A stretch of 64,000 nt of DNA, taken from positions 22,874-86,873 of the forward strand of contig CAZKSN010000004.1 in assembly GCA_964555585.1 (NCBI GenBank), given 5' to 3'. This document shows, piece after piece, positions 1-8,131 of the stretch. This stretch comes from CAZKSN01 sp964555585. Lineage in GTDB: Bacteria; Bacillota_I; Bacilli_A; RF39; UBA660. The translations under genes and the position numbers were made by a program. The notes below the pieces were generated by a model. That model saw nothing but the letters and a program-made list of their open reading frames with translations. It ran no database searches and was not told where the DNA came from. The first letter of the stretch is position 1, and each line of letters opens with the position of its first letter.

Positions 1-23
1 AAATCCTCCTAATTAATTAATAT

Positions 24-1121
24 TTAATTATTAAATCTAAAATGACAAATATCTCCGTCTTGCATAATATATTCCTTACCTTCAAGTCTCGTCTTTCCCG
101 CATCCTTTACTTTTAATTCATTACCATAATTTATTAAATCATCATATTGAATTATTTCTGCTCTAATAAATCCTTTTTCAAAGTCACTATGAATTATACC
201 TGCACATTCAGGAGCTTTCATTCCAGTCTTAAATGTCCACGCTCTTACTTCATCACTGCCTACAGTGAAAAAAGTTTTTAAACCCAGCAATGAATAAGTA
301 ATATTAATCAACTGATCAAGCCCGCTTGAAGGTATTCCAAGTTCCTTTAAAAAGTTATTCTTATCTTCTTCATTCAATTCAGAAAGCTCACTTTCAATTT
401 TGGCACACATTTCAACAACAAAAGTATTTTCTTTTTTAGCAAATGATTTTAATTCTTCTACATATTTATTATTTTCATTTAAACTATCTTCATTTACATT
501 TGCAAGATATATCATAGGTTTTAAAGTTATAAGATTGAAGGATTTTATTACTTCCAGCTCTTCTTTTGAAAACTCTACTAACCTTAAAGTAATACCTTCA
601 TTTAATTTGTTTTTTATCTTTTCCAGTATTTCCAACTCAAATAAAGATTCTTTATCATTAGTTGTCCTGGCTTTTTTTTCTATTCTGGAAATTCTGTTTT
701 CAACTATTTCCAAATCACTAAGTATTAATTCATAATTAATTACTTCAACATCACCTATTGGATTTGTTTCTCCATTAACATGAATTATATTTTTATCATC
801 AAAACATCTTACTACATGAACAACTGCATCCACTTCTCTGATGTGTGAAAGAAATTTATTTCCTAAACCTTCACCTAAAGAAGCTCCTTTTACTAAACCT
901 GCTATATCAATAAATTCATATTGAGTTGGTATTGTTCTTTCAGGTATATACATTTTTTCTAATACTTCTAACCTTTTATCAGGTACAGTTACTACACCTA
1001 CATTTGGATCTATTGTTGCGAACGGATAATTTGCAGCCAAAATATTTTTTTTAGTAATCGCATTAAATAAAGTGCTTTTTCCTACATTCGGTAGGCCAAT
1101 GATTCCTGCTTTAAGAGACAT
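24..1121 (-). CDS. ychF: Redox/ribosome-associated GTPase (ATPase) YchF
   Basis: Obg-family P-loop NTPase of the YchF/Ola1 group, cytosolic, known to bind ribosomes and to prefer ATP. The Walker A motif GLPNVGKST is at residues 9-17, the G3-like motif DIAGLVKGA at about 72-80, and a TGS-type C-terminal domain covers roughly the last 85 residues, ending HFRFNN. The length of 365 residues is normal for the family. The ATG overlaps the last 11 bases of the transporter gene upstream, and a GGGAG ribosome site precedes it, so it is probably the last gene of the parA-parB-yyzM-transporter-ychF run. The neighbourhood of parB, yyzM and ychF matches Bacillus. Confidence 0.97.
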   Translation of the reverse strand: MSLKAGIIGLPNVGKSTLFNAITKKNILAANYPFATIDPNVGVVTVPDKRLEVLEKMYIPERTIPTQYEFIDIAGLVKGASLGEGLGNKFLSHIREVDAVVHVVRCFDDKNIIHVNGETNPIGDVEVINYELILSDLEIVENRISRIEKKARTTNDKESLFELEILEKIKNKLNEGITLRLVEFSKEELEVIKSFNLITLKPMIYLANVNEDSLNENNKYVEELKSFAKKENTFVVEMCAKIESELSELNEEDKNNFLKELGIPSSGLDQLINITYSLLGLKTFFTVGSDEVRAWTFKTGMKAPECAGIIHSDFEKGFIRAEIIQYDDLINYGNELKVKDAGKTRLEGKEYIMQDGDICHFRFNN

Positions 1122-2640
1122 AGTTTACTCCCGGAAAGCTTTGAACGCCTAAAGGAATTCCTGTAATATACCAGCCAATTAATACTACAAAGCATATAAC
1201 AAAGGTTGCTATTCCATAAGGAATCATGTATCTTAAACTTCCAAATAAAGTTATCATTTCATCTTTATTATATTTTTCCATAAATGCTATGTAGATTACA
1301 AAATATGCAAATAAAGGAGTAAATCCAGTTGTTATACTGGTTCCCAAAGAATATATTATTTGAGTAAATTCAGGTGAAATACTGGCATTCATAAATAAAG
1401 GCACTGTAATTCCTGATAATATTTTCCATTTTAATGTAATACTTGGACATAATAGATTTGCCAACATTACTATTAATAATAATACTATTATAAGTCCAAC
1501 TCCGGTAAAATTTAATTTACCAATTAATGTACTTAAAGAGGCAGTTAAAACTGTTCCAATGTTTGTATTATTAAATACGCTTATAAATAACGAAGCAAAA
1601 AATATTAAAACCAATATGCTTCCTATTCCATCTAATGAATGAGCTAAACTTTCACTTACATCTTTATTATTTTTAATGGTTTTGGTAATAATACCATAAA
1701 TCAGTCCCATTATAAAGAATAACATGGTAACTATAAATACAAATCCCTTATTAAATAAAGAATTTTCTCCAAAAAGCATATCAATATAATGAACTCCGTT
1801 ATTATCTAGTAAAGCTCCTGAAAGTGGCAAACCAGGAATAATCATATATGTAACTATCAGAATATATAATAAACCAGCACCGATTCCAACAATTAAACCT
1901 CTTAATTCTCTATTTGTAATTTGAATTTCTTCTTCTTCAAATTCATATCTTCCCAATTTAGGCATAATATTCTTTTCAGTGATACTTGTAAACAGATATG
2001 CCATTGCTATTACAACAACGCTCATGATAATTACTGAAAAAAATAAATTAATTGTATAATTGCCTTCTAATAATCTAGCTGCATTAATTGTAAGATCTAA
2101 AAGAGTACTGTCATACGAACTTAATAATATATTAATTCCATAACCAAACGACATTGCTGCAAAAGAAGCAATTATTCCACCCAATGGATTTCTTCTACCA
2201 TATTTAAACAATAATGCTCCTATAGGTAGCATAATTACAAAACCAATATTACCTACTATAGAAAATAAAATACTGATAAGAATTAATACAAAAGTTAAAG
2301 AGTTCTTTTTAGCGTTCTTAGTTATTATAGTAAAAAAAGCTTTTATAAATCCTGTTTTCTCAAGTATTCCAAGTCCAATTAGAATAATTATCAGCATTGA
2401 CAAAGGGGAGAAATTCACAAAATCACTTACTGCATTTGTAACAATATACTTTAGACCTGATCCACTAAACAAACTGTTCACCTGAACCACGTTATTTGTA
2501 AGCTCATTAGTAACTGGATTTATAGTACTGTACTCTCCTTGAACATTGAAAAATGCCAATATACCGCTAACAACAATTGTTATTACAGTTAATAATATAA
2601 AAGTCATAATTGGACTTAATTTTATTTTCTGCTTAAACAT
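1111..2640 (-). CDS. AbgT family transporter
   Basis: Polytopic membrane protein of 509 residues with about 11-13 hydrophobic segments. The N-terminal third (NFSPLSMLIIILIGLGILEK, then a GNIGFVIMLPIGALLF segment) matches the AbgT family, whose E. coli member takes up p-aminobenzoyl-glutamate and whose other members are described as antimetabolite exporters. The true substrate cannot be read from sequence. The start ATG overlaps the stop of yyzM by one base, so it is translated with the partition operon. This gene is the one unexpected member of an otherwise Bacillus-like parA-parB-yyzM-ychF order. Confidence 0.85.
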   Translation of the reverse strand: MFKQKIKLSPIMTFILLTVITIVVSGILAFFNVQGEYSTINPVTNELTNNVVQVNSLFSGSGLKYIVTNAVSDFVNFSPLSMLIIILIGLGILEKTGFIKAFFTIITKNAKKNSLTFVLILISILFSIVGNIGFVIMLPIGALLFKYGRRNPLGGIIASFAAMSFGYGINILLSSYDSTLLDLTINAARLLEGNYTINLFFSVIIMSVVVIAMAYLFTSITEKNIMPKLGRYEFEEEEIQITNRELRGLIVGIGAGLLYILIVTYMIIPGLPLSGALLDNNGVHYIDMLFGENSLFNKGFVFIVTMLFFIMGLIYGIITKTIKNNKDVSESLAHSLDGIGSILVLIFFASLFISVFNNTNIGTVLTASLSTLIGKLNFTGVGLIIVLLLIVMLANLLCPSITLKWKILSGITVPLFMNASISPEFTQIIYSLGTSITTGFTPLFAYFVIYIAFMEKYNKDEMITLFGSLRYMIPYGIATFVICFVVLIGWYITGIPLGVQSFPGVNYVS

Positions 2641-2822
2641 TATTCCACCACCTTTTTTAATTTTTTTTCAAATTCCATTCTATCCAGCATAATTGTTCTT
2701 CCACAGTTTATGCATTTAATTTTCACATCTATTCCACACCTTGTAATCTCCCACAAATTTGTCTTACATGGATGAGGTTTTTTCATTATTACTTTATCTC
2801 CTAATTTATAATTGTTTGTCAT
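2640..2822 (-). CDS. yyzM: DUF951 family small protein (YyzM-like)
   Basis: A 60-residue protein with an N-terminal KLGDKVIMKKPHPC segment and a CINCGRTIML motif, the pattern of the DUF951/YyzM family, whose function is unknown. The Cys pair CxxC near residue 37 and the earlier Cys could bind zinc (inference). It sits exactly between parB and the transporter, with one base overlapping the transporter start. The same gene lies near parB and ychF in Bacillus, which supports the call despite its small size. Confidence 0.9.
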   Translation of the reverse strand: MTNNYKLGDKVIMKKPHPCKTNLWEITRCGIDVKIKCINCGRTIMLDRMEFEKKLKKVVE

Positions 2823-3707
2823 TTAATCAACATCCACATCTATTTTAATTATTTCCAGTATTCTCTCCAAATCTTTTTCACTATCAAAAGGTATTATAAT
2901 ATTTTTATCATTAATTCTTACCATTGTGCCTATTTTTTCTCTCATTATTTCCTGAATAAACATATATTTATCATCTTTACCTTTTTTAGTTTTCCTAATT
3001 GGGATCTGTCTTCTGAAAGTTGGAGAATTCAGCATATCTTCAAGTTTTCTTACAGTTATACCCTCATCAACTATTCTTTTGGCTATACTGATTATCTGTT
3101 CTGAATCTTCAAGTTTACTTAATAACTTTGCATGTCCCATACTTATATCATCATGTAAAACCAATGATTTAACATCCATTGGTAATCTTAAAATTCCAAT
3201 TAAATTAGTAATATAACTTCTACTTTTTCCAACTCTTCTGGAAAGTTCCTCCTGAGTTAATCCTAAAGTCACAATCAATTTTTTGAATGCCTCTGCCTCT
3301 TCTATTGCATTTAAGTTTTCTCTTTGAATATTTTCAAGAAGTGCAATTTCCATCATTTCGTCATCTGTAAAATCTTTTACTATGGCCGGAACTGTTTCTT
3401 TTTCAGCAAGTTCACTTGCTTTTACTCTTCTTTCTCCTGCTACTATTTCATAGCCTTTAATACTTTTTTTAACAATTATTGGTTGAAGTACACCAAAAAC
3501 TCTTATTGAAGCTGCTAATTCCTGAAGCTTATCCTCATCAAAGGTTTTTCTAGGCTGATAAGGATTACCTCTCAATTCACTAAGTTTAATTTCAACTATA
3601 TCTTTTTTTGAAGAATTTTCAACAATATTTTTTTCAAATGAATCAATATCCAAAGTTTCATTATTAAATAATTGTTCTAATCCTTTTCCTAATCTTTTAG
3701 TTTCCAT
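2823..3707 (-). CDS. parB: Chromosome-partitioning protein ParB (Spo0J)
   Basis: ParB CTPase clamp protein that loads at parS and spreads, helping origin segregation and condensin loading. Visible parts: an N-terminal KRLGKGLEQLF segment (residues 4-14, the region that in Spo0J stimulates ParA), the catalytic box GERR at 91-94, ENIQREN at 125-131, and a helix-turn-helix at about 150-172 (LTQEELSRRVGKSRSYITN). The length of 294 residues is usual. It overlaps parA by 11 bases. A perfect parS site lies about 25 kb away at 28519-28534, on the origin side. The other ParB-like protein in the window, at 44212, is Noc-like and not a duplicate of this one. Confidence 0.97.
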   Translation of the reverse strand: METKRLGKGLEQLFNNETLDIDSFEKNIVENSSKKDIVEIKLSELRGNPYQPRKTFDEDKLQELAASIRVFGVLQPIIVKKSIKGYEIVAGERRVKASELAEKETVPAIVKDFTDDEMMEIALLENIQRENLNAIEEAEAFKKLIVTLGLTQEELSRRVGKSRSYITNLIGILRLPMDVKSLVLHDDISMGHAKLLSKLEDSEQIISIAKRIVDEGITVRKLEDMLNSPTFRRQIPIRKTKKGKDDKYMFIQEIMREKIGTMVRINDKNIIIPFDSEKDLERILEIIKIDVDVD

Positions 3708-4482
3708 CTCTCTCTATCACCTCTTTGGCTAAATTTATATACGCTTCTGCTCCTCTACTGTTTTCATCATATTCTATTATTGGTTTGCCGTGAGAAGGAG
3801 CCTCTACTAATTTGATAAGTCTAGGTATTATGGTATTGAACACTTTTTCTTTAAAAAATTTTCTTACATCTTCAACTACTTCTAGTCCTAACAAGGTTCT
3901 TCCGTCAAGCATAGTAAGCAATACACCTTCAATATCCAATTTTGGATTTATTTTATTTTGAGTCAATATAATTGTATTTAATAATTGAGTTACTCCCTCT
4001 AATGCAAAATATTCACATTGAACAGGAATAAGAACTGAATCTGAAGCAGCCAATGCATTCGTTGTTAACAATCCTAAACTTGGAGGACAATCAATAATTA
4101 TATAATCATAATTACTTTTAATACTTTCAATTTGCATCTTAAGCTGATCTCCAATTTTGAAATCTTCATTTTTAAAACTTTTTTGAACCAATTCAATATC
4201 TACTCCAGCAAGATTTATCATTGAAGGAATAATACTTAAATTTTTAAACTTGGTTTTTATAATTGAATCTTTTATGTCACAAGAGCCATTTATTACCTCA
4301 TAAATACTGTTTTCTATTGCAGATTTATTAACACCAAGTCCTGTGCTTGAATTACTTTGTGGATCTAAATCAATCAATAATACTTTCTTTCCTAAATGCC
4401 CAAGTGAACTTGATAAATTTATACTAGTGGTAGTCTTTCCAACTCCGCCCTTTTGATTTACTAATGATATTACTTTGCCCAT
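3697..4482 (-). CDS. parA: Chromosome-partitioning ATPase ParA (Soj)
   Basis: Deviant Walker-type ParA ATPase, 261 residues, with KGGVGKTT at residues 11-18 and the DCPPSLGLLT switch region near 131. It binds DNA with ATP, is stimulated by ParB, and in Bacillus also controls DnaA. It is the first gene of the left-running partition operon, with a GGAGAGG-type ribosome site before the ATG. In Bacillus the soj-spo0J pair lies next to noc and within a few kb of dnaA. Here it is about 33 kb from dnaA on the opposite side from noc. Confidence 0.97.
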   Translation of the reverse strand: MGKVISLVNQKGGVGKTTTSINLSSSLGHLGKKVLLIDLDPQSNSSTGLGVNKSAIENSIYEVINGSCDIKDSIIKTKFKNLSIIPSMINLAGVDIELVQKSFKNEDFKIGDQLKMQIESIKSNYDYIIIDCPPSLGLLTTNALAASDSVLIPVQCEYFALEGVTQLLNTIILTQNKINPKLDIEGVLLTMLDGRTLLGLEVVEDVRKFFKEKVFNTIIPRLIKLVEAPSHGKPIIEYDENSRGAEAYINLAKEVIERDGN

Positions 4483-4549
4483 AATTACTACCTCTCCATA
4501 TATCTAATATTTTAACATAATATAAAGATAATTTAAAGACAATATATAT

Positions 4550-4585
4550 TTAAAAAAGAAAAAAAGAATGAATTATTTTTCACTC
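4550..4585 (-). terminator. Rho-independent terminator of ftsH
   Basis: On the minus strand GAGTGAA and TTCATTC form a 7-bp stem (one G-U pair), followed by a long T-run with one C. The hairpin overlaps the ftsH stop codon. Confidence 0.7.
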
Positions 4586-6441
4586 TTTTTCTGTTTTTTA
4601 TTATTACTGTTATATTCTTCAACTATAACTTCTATCTCTTCTTTTGTTAAAGTTTCCTTTTCAATTAAAGTATCAGCAATAATTTTAACCAAATCTTTAT
4701 GTTCCTTTAATATTTTCTTAGTATTATCGTAGCATTCTCCAATTATCTTTCTTATTTCTTGATCAATTTCTAAAGCAACAGCATCAGAGAAGTTTCTAGA
4801 TTTAGTATAGTCTCTTCCTAAAAAGACATCTTCTGTTCTATGTTCAAACTGAACAGGACCCAAGTCACTCATACCGTATTCAGTAACCATTGCTCTTGCA
4901 ATTTTAGTTGCTTTCTTAAAATCATCAGAAGCTCCGGTACTCATCTCATTTAAGAATAATTCTTCACTTACTCTTCCGGATAGTAAAGTGGTTATCTGTT
5001 CTAACAATTCTACTTTAGTATATACCATGGTTTTTTCCTCTTTTGGAAGTAATTGAGTATATCCTCCAGCCATTCCTCTAGGAATAATCGTTATTTTATG
5101 AACTTCAATTCCATTTGGTAAATATATTCCAGATACCGCATGACCGGCCTCATGAAAAGCAACAACCTTTTTCTCAAATTCAGTAACTTTTCTGCTTGTC
5201 TTAGCAGGACCCAACAATACTCTGTCACTAGCTTCATCAATTTCTGACATAGTAATGAAATCTTTATTTCTTCTAACCGCAAGTAATGCAGCCTCATTTA
5301 ATAAGTTTTCTAAATCTGCCCCAGAATATCCATGTGTACGTTCTGCTATTCTTTTTAATTTAACGTTCTCCTCTAGTATTTTATTTTTAGCATGTACCGC
5401 TAATATTTCTTCTCTTTCTCTTACATCAGGTAGATTCACTGTAACCTGTCTATCAAATCTTCCCGGTCTCAATAACGCTGGATCCAAGACATCCGGTCTA
5501 TTTGTTGCAGCTATTATTATAATACCTTCATTAGCTCCAAAACCATCCATTTCTGTTAATAACTGATTAAGTGTCTGCTCTCTTTCATCATGTCCACCAC
5601 CTAAACCAGTTCCTCTTTGTCTTCCAACAGCATCTATTTCATCTATGAATATTAAGCAAGGCGCTGTTTGTTTGGCTTGCTTGAACATATCTCTAACACG
5701 TGAAGCACCGACACCAACAAATAATTCAACAAAATCAGAACCGCTTATGTAGTAGAACGGTACCTTTGCTTCTCCAGCTACAGCTCTCGCCAAAAGAGTT
5801 TTACCTGTTCCAGGAGGACCTACCAATAATACTCCTTTTGGAATTCTTGCTCCAAGTCTTTGAAACTTTTTGGGATTTTTTAAAAAATCTATTAATTCCT
5901 GAACTTCTTCCTTTTCTTCTTTTAATCCGGCAACATTCTTAAATGTAGTTTTACTTCCATCTTCAGATAATTTTGCCTTGCTTCTTCCAAAATCAAATGT
6001 TCCCTTTCCACCACTTCCAAGTTTATTGAATAGGTAAAACATTGCTACTAGTAATAAAATTATAGGTGCAAAGTTTATCAAAACTAAAAACCATGAACTG
6101 CTTTCTGGATTAGGATTAGTCACTACAGTTAAATTATTTTCACTAGCAACAGTTAGTATTTTTTCTATTACTGAATCAGATAAAGGCACAATCAAACTAA
6201 AACTTTCATTATCTTCATAAGATTTCAGTTTACCTTCAACTGTATATACTCCAGCTCCGCTTTTTGGTGTCACTTCTAATTCTGCAACATCCCCATTATT
6301 TAAATTACTTATAAATTCATTATAATCTATCTCATGTACTTTATTACCTAAATTATTAAAAAAATACAATGTAGATAATATTACTAATCCAAGTAATATA
6401 TATGGTAATAAATTTTTCATAAGTCCACTTTTCTTTTGCAT
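4573..6441 (-). CDS. ftsH: ATP-dependent zinc metalloprotease FtsH
   Basis: Membrane-anchored AAA+ protease that removes damaged or unassembled membrane proteins and regulators. It has two membrane segments (about 10-28 and 118-138) around an extracytoplasmic domain, Walker A GPPGTGKT at 208-215, Walker B FIDEID at 265-270, the second region of homology with NRPDVLDPALLRPGRFD at 314-330, and the zinc motif HEAGH at 430-434. The 622 residues and short charged tail are typical. It follows tilS on the same strand by 24 bases. The tilS-ftsH order matches Bacillus, where hprT lies between; hprT is absent here. Confidence 0.98.
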   Translation of the reverse strand: MQKKSGLMKNLLPYILLGLVILSTLYFFNNLGNKVHEIDYNEFISNLNNGDVAELEVTPKSGAGVYTVEGKLKSYEDNESFSLIVPLSDSVIEKILTVASENNLTVVTNPNPESSSWFLVLINFAPIILLLVAMFYLFNKLGSGGKGTFDFGRSKAKLSEDGSKTTFKNVAGLKEEKEEVQELIDFLKNPKKFQRLGARIPKGVLLVGPPGTGKTLLARAVAGEAKVPFYYISGSDFVELFVGVGASRVRDMFKQAKQTAPCLIFIDEIDAVGRQRGTGLGGGHDEREQTLNQLLTEMDGFGANEGIIIIAATNRPDVLDPALLRPGRFDRQVTVNLPDVREREEILAVHAKNKILEENVKLKRIAERTHGYSGADLENLLNEAALLAVRRNKDFITMSEIDEASDRVLLGPAKTSRKVTEFEKKVVAFHEAGHAVSGIYLPNGIEVHKITIIPRGMAGGYTQLLPKEEKTMVYTKVELLEQITTLLSGRVSEELFLNEMSTGASDDFKKATKIARAMVTEYGMSDLGPVQFEHRTEDVFLGRDYTKSRNFSDAVALEIDQEIRKIIGECYDNTKKILKEHKDLVKIIADTLIEKETLTKEEIEVIVEEYNSNNKKQKKSEK

Positions 6442-6465
6442 ATTAATTATTATTCATCTCCTTTT

Positions 6466-7791
6466 TTAATAATACCTAAGTATTATATCATACTCTTGGT
6501 TCTTTTCTTTGTCAAATTTAGATTTCTTTAATCCGGGTACCCAAACCACATTATTCTTAGAATCACATACTATGGGCCACAAATTTCTATCCTTTGTTGG
6601 TATTTTTTCATCTATAAAAATATTATTTACCTTTTTACTTCCTATCATTCCTTTTACTTCTATTTTATCTCCGTTTCTTCTTGTTCTAACATACAAAGGT
6701 AGAATAACTTGTTTTGAATTTAATCTTATTACATAGTTATTTAATAAATCACATTCATCACATACTTCAATATTTTTACCATTTGGTAAATTAACGACAT
6801 CATTTATCTCTATCTCGTACTCATCAACTGATTTTTCATTAAAATTAAATGAAATATTATTATAAGCCTTTACTACTATTACATTGTTTGGCAGATGAAT
6901 CATACTATTAGCTTTATCAGATCTAATTAATGAGAAAATCAAATTCACATGAATATCACTAATTATTAATAAATCATCTCCATATATTTTTTCTAATATA
7001 TTATATATTATTTTAGACTGAATCACTTTATCCAATTGTTCAAACTTTTCTATATCTAAAATCCCCTGCTTAAATACTTTATTAATAACATTTAACATCT
7101 GATTATCAATATAATTGTTATATTCAAGTAAAGTTTCACTAAACTTTATAAATTTAAGGTGAACATTTTCATCTTCACTCTTTAGAAATGGCAGCACATA
7201 TTTTCTATATCTGTTCCTTGTATATATATCCTTAACATTTGAATTATCTGTTACATATTTAATATTGTGTTTCTTATTATATTTAATAATCTCTTTTTTT
7301 GTAACTGACATTAAAGGTCTAATTATTCTATATTTACCTTTATCAACTATTTTTGAAAAACCACTATAGCCTTTTAGAGTTGAACCTCTTACTATCCTCA
7401 TTAGTATTGTTTCTATTAAATCATCTGCATGATGAGCGGTTAAAATGAATCTTGCACCGTACTGTAAGGCAGTCTTTTCAAAAAAGTTATATCTTACCGT
7501 TCTTGCCTCATTATGAAAGTTGTCATCTCCATAAGATCCTATTTTCATATATTCAAAGAACACACCATTATTGTCACAATATTTTTTTAAAAATTTTTGT
7601 TCATCTTCACTTTCTTTTCTTACATTATGATTAATATGAACACATATTAAAAACAAATCCATTTCCTTTTTAATTTCATTCATTAAATGTAATAACGCCA
7701 TTGAATCCGGTCCGCCAGACACTCCAATAACAACAGTATCTTTATATCCTATTCCGCTTTCTTTTACTAAAAAATTATATACTTCATTCAT
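6466..7791 (-). CDS. tilS: tRNA(Ile)-lysidine synthase TilS
   Basis: PP-loop ATPase that joins lysine to C34 of the CAU-anticodon tRNA-Ile, changing its reading to AUA. The PP-loop SGGPDS is at residues 25-30, the HHADD segment follows at about 120, and a C-terminal substrate-binding domain fills the rest (441 residues, usual for Gram-positive forms). AUA is a common codon in this AT-rich genome, so the enzyme should be essential. It is the first gene of a tilS-ftsH pair. The 340 bases upstream separate it from the divergent nrdJ gene. Confidence 0.96.
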   Translation of the reverse strand: MNEVYNFLVKESGIGYKDTVVIGVSGGPDSMALLHLMNEIKKEMDLFLICVHINHNVRKESEDEQKFLKKYCDNNGVFFEYMKIGSYGDDNFHNEARTVRYNFFEKTALQYGARFILTAHHADDLIETILMRIVRGSTLKGYSGFSKIVDKGKYRIIRPLMSVTKKEIIKYNKKHNIKYVTDNSNVKDIYTRNRYRKYVLPFLKSEDENVHLKFIKFSETLLEYNNYIDNQMLNVINKVFKQGILDIEKFEQLDKVIQSKIIYNILEKIYGDDLLIISDIHVNLIFSLIRSDKANSMIHLPNNVIVVKAYNNISFNFNEKSVDEYEIEINDVVNLPNGKNIEVCDECDLLNNYVIRLNSKQVILPLYVRTRRNGDKIEVKGMIGSKKVNNIFIDEKIPTKDRNLWPIVCDSKNNVVWVPGLKKSKFDKEKNQEYDIILRYY

Positions 7792-8131
7792 AATATATTC
7801 ACTTTCTTACTATCAAAATTTTATCAAAAATATGAATAAAAGTATAGTGAAAATGTTTATAAGATTAATTTTCTAACAGATTCATCAATTATAATATTTT
7901 TTATGTCAGAATCTGTTCAATAAATTGAATAGGAATTACGTTATATTCTTCTATAAAGTTTAAATATTCCTCAGCTGCAAACTATAGCTTTTGCTACTCA
8001 TTCCCATAGTTTTATTATCCTGTAAATAATAAAAGAAAACAAGAATTAAAAAATTATAAAATTATTTTTAAAATCTATTGTTTTTTTGAAAAACTTGTTA
8101 TATAGTGATAATACGGTGAGGAGTGAAGCGT
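7792..8131. other. Divergent intergenic region between tilS and nrdJ
   Basis: About 340 bases without a recognisable gene. It holds the leaders of two divergent genes. A 9-bp inverted repeat (AACAGATTC at 7875-7883, GAATCTGTT at 7909-7917) has no T-run. On the minus strand a stretch of about 26 codons (7918-7995) is open but has no start and no recognisable family. The nrdJ promoter lies at its right end. No cobalamin riboswitch is visible before this B12-dependent enzyme. Confidence 0.5.
8078..8106 (+). promoter_or_regulatory. Sigma-A-type promoter of nrdJ
   Basis: TTGTTT at 8078-8083, a 17-base spacer, and TATAGT at 8101-8106. Transcription would start near 8113, just before the GGTGAGGAG ribosome site. 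Confidence 0.5.

Noticed and set aside
7918..7995. Open stretch of about 26 codons on the minus strand as a gene or transposase remnant
   Set aside because: No start, no ribosome site and no recognisable motif; the upstream frame is closed by a stop.
8041..8131. Cobalamin riboswitch before nrdJ
   Set aside because: The leader between the promoter and the ATG is too short, and no conserved B12 box is visible.
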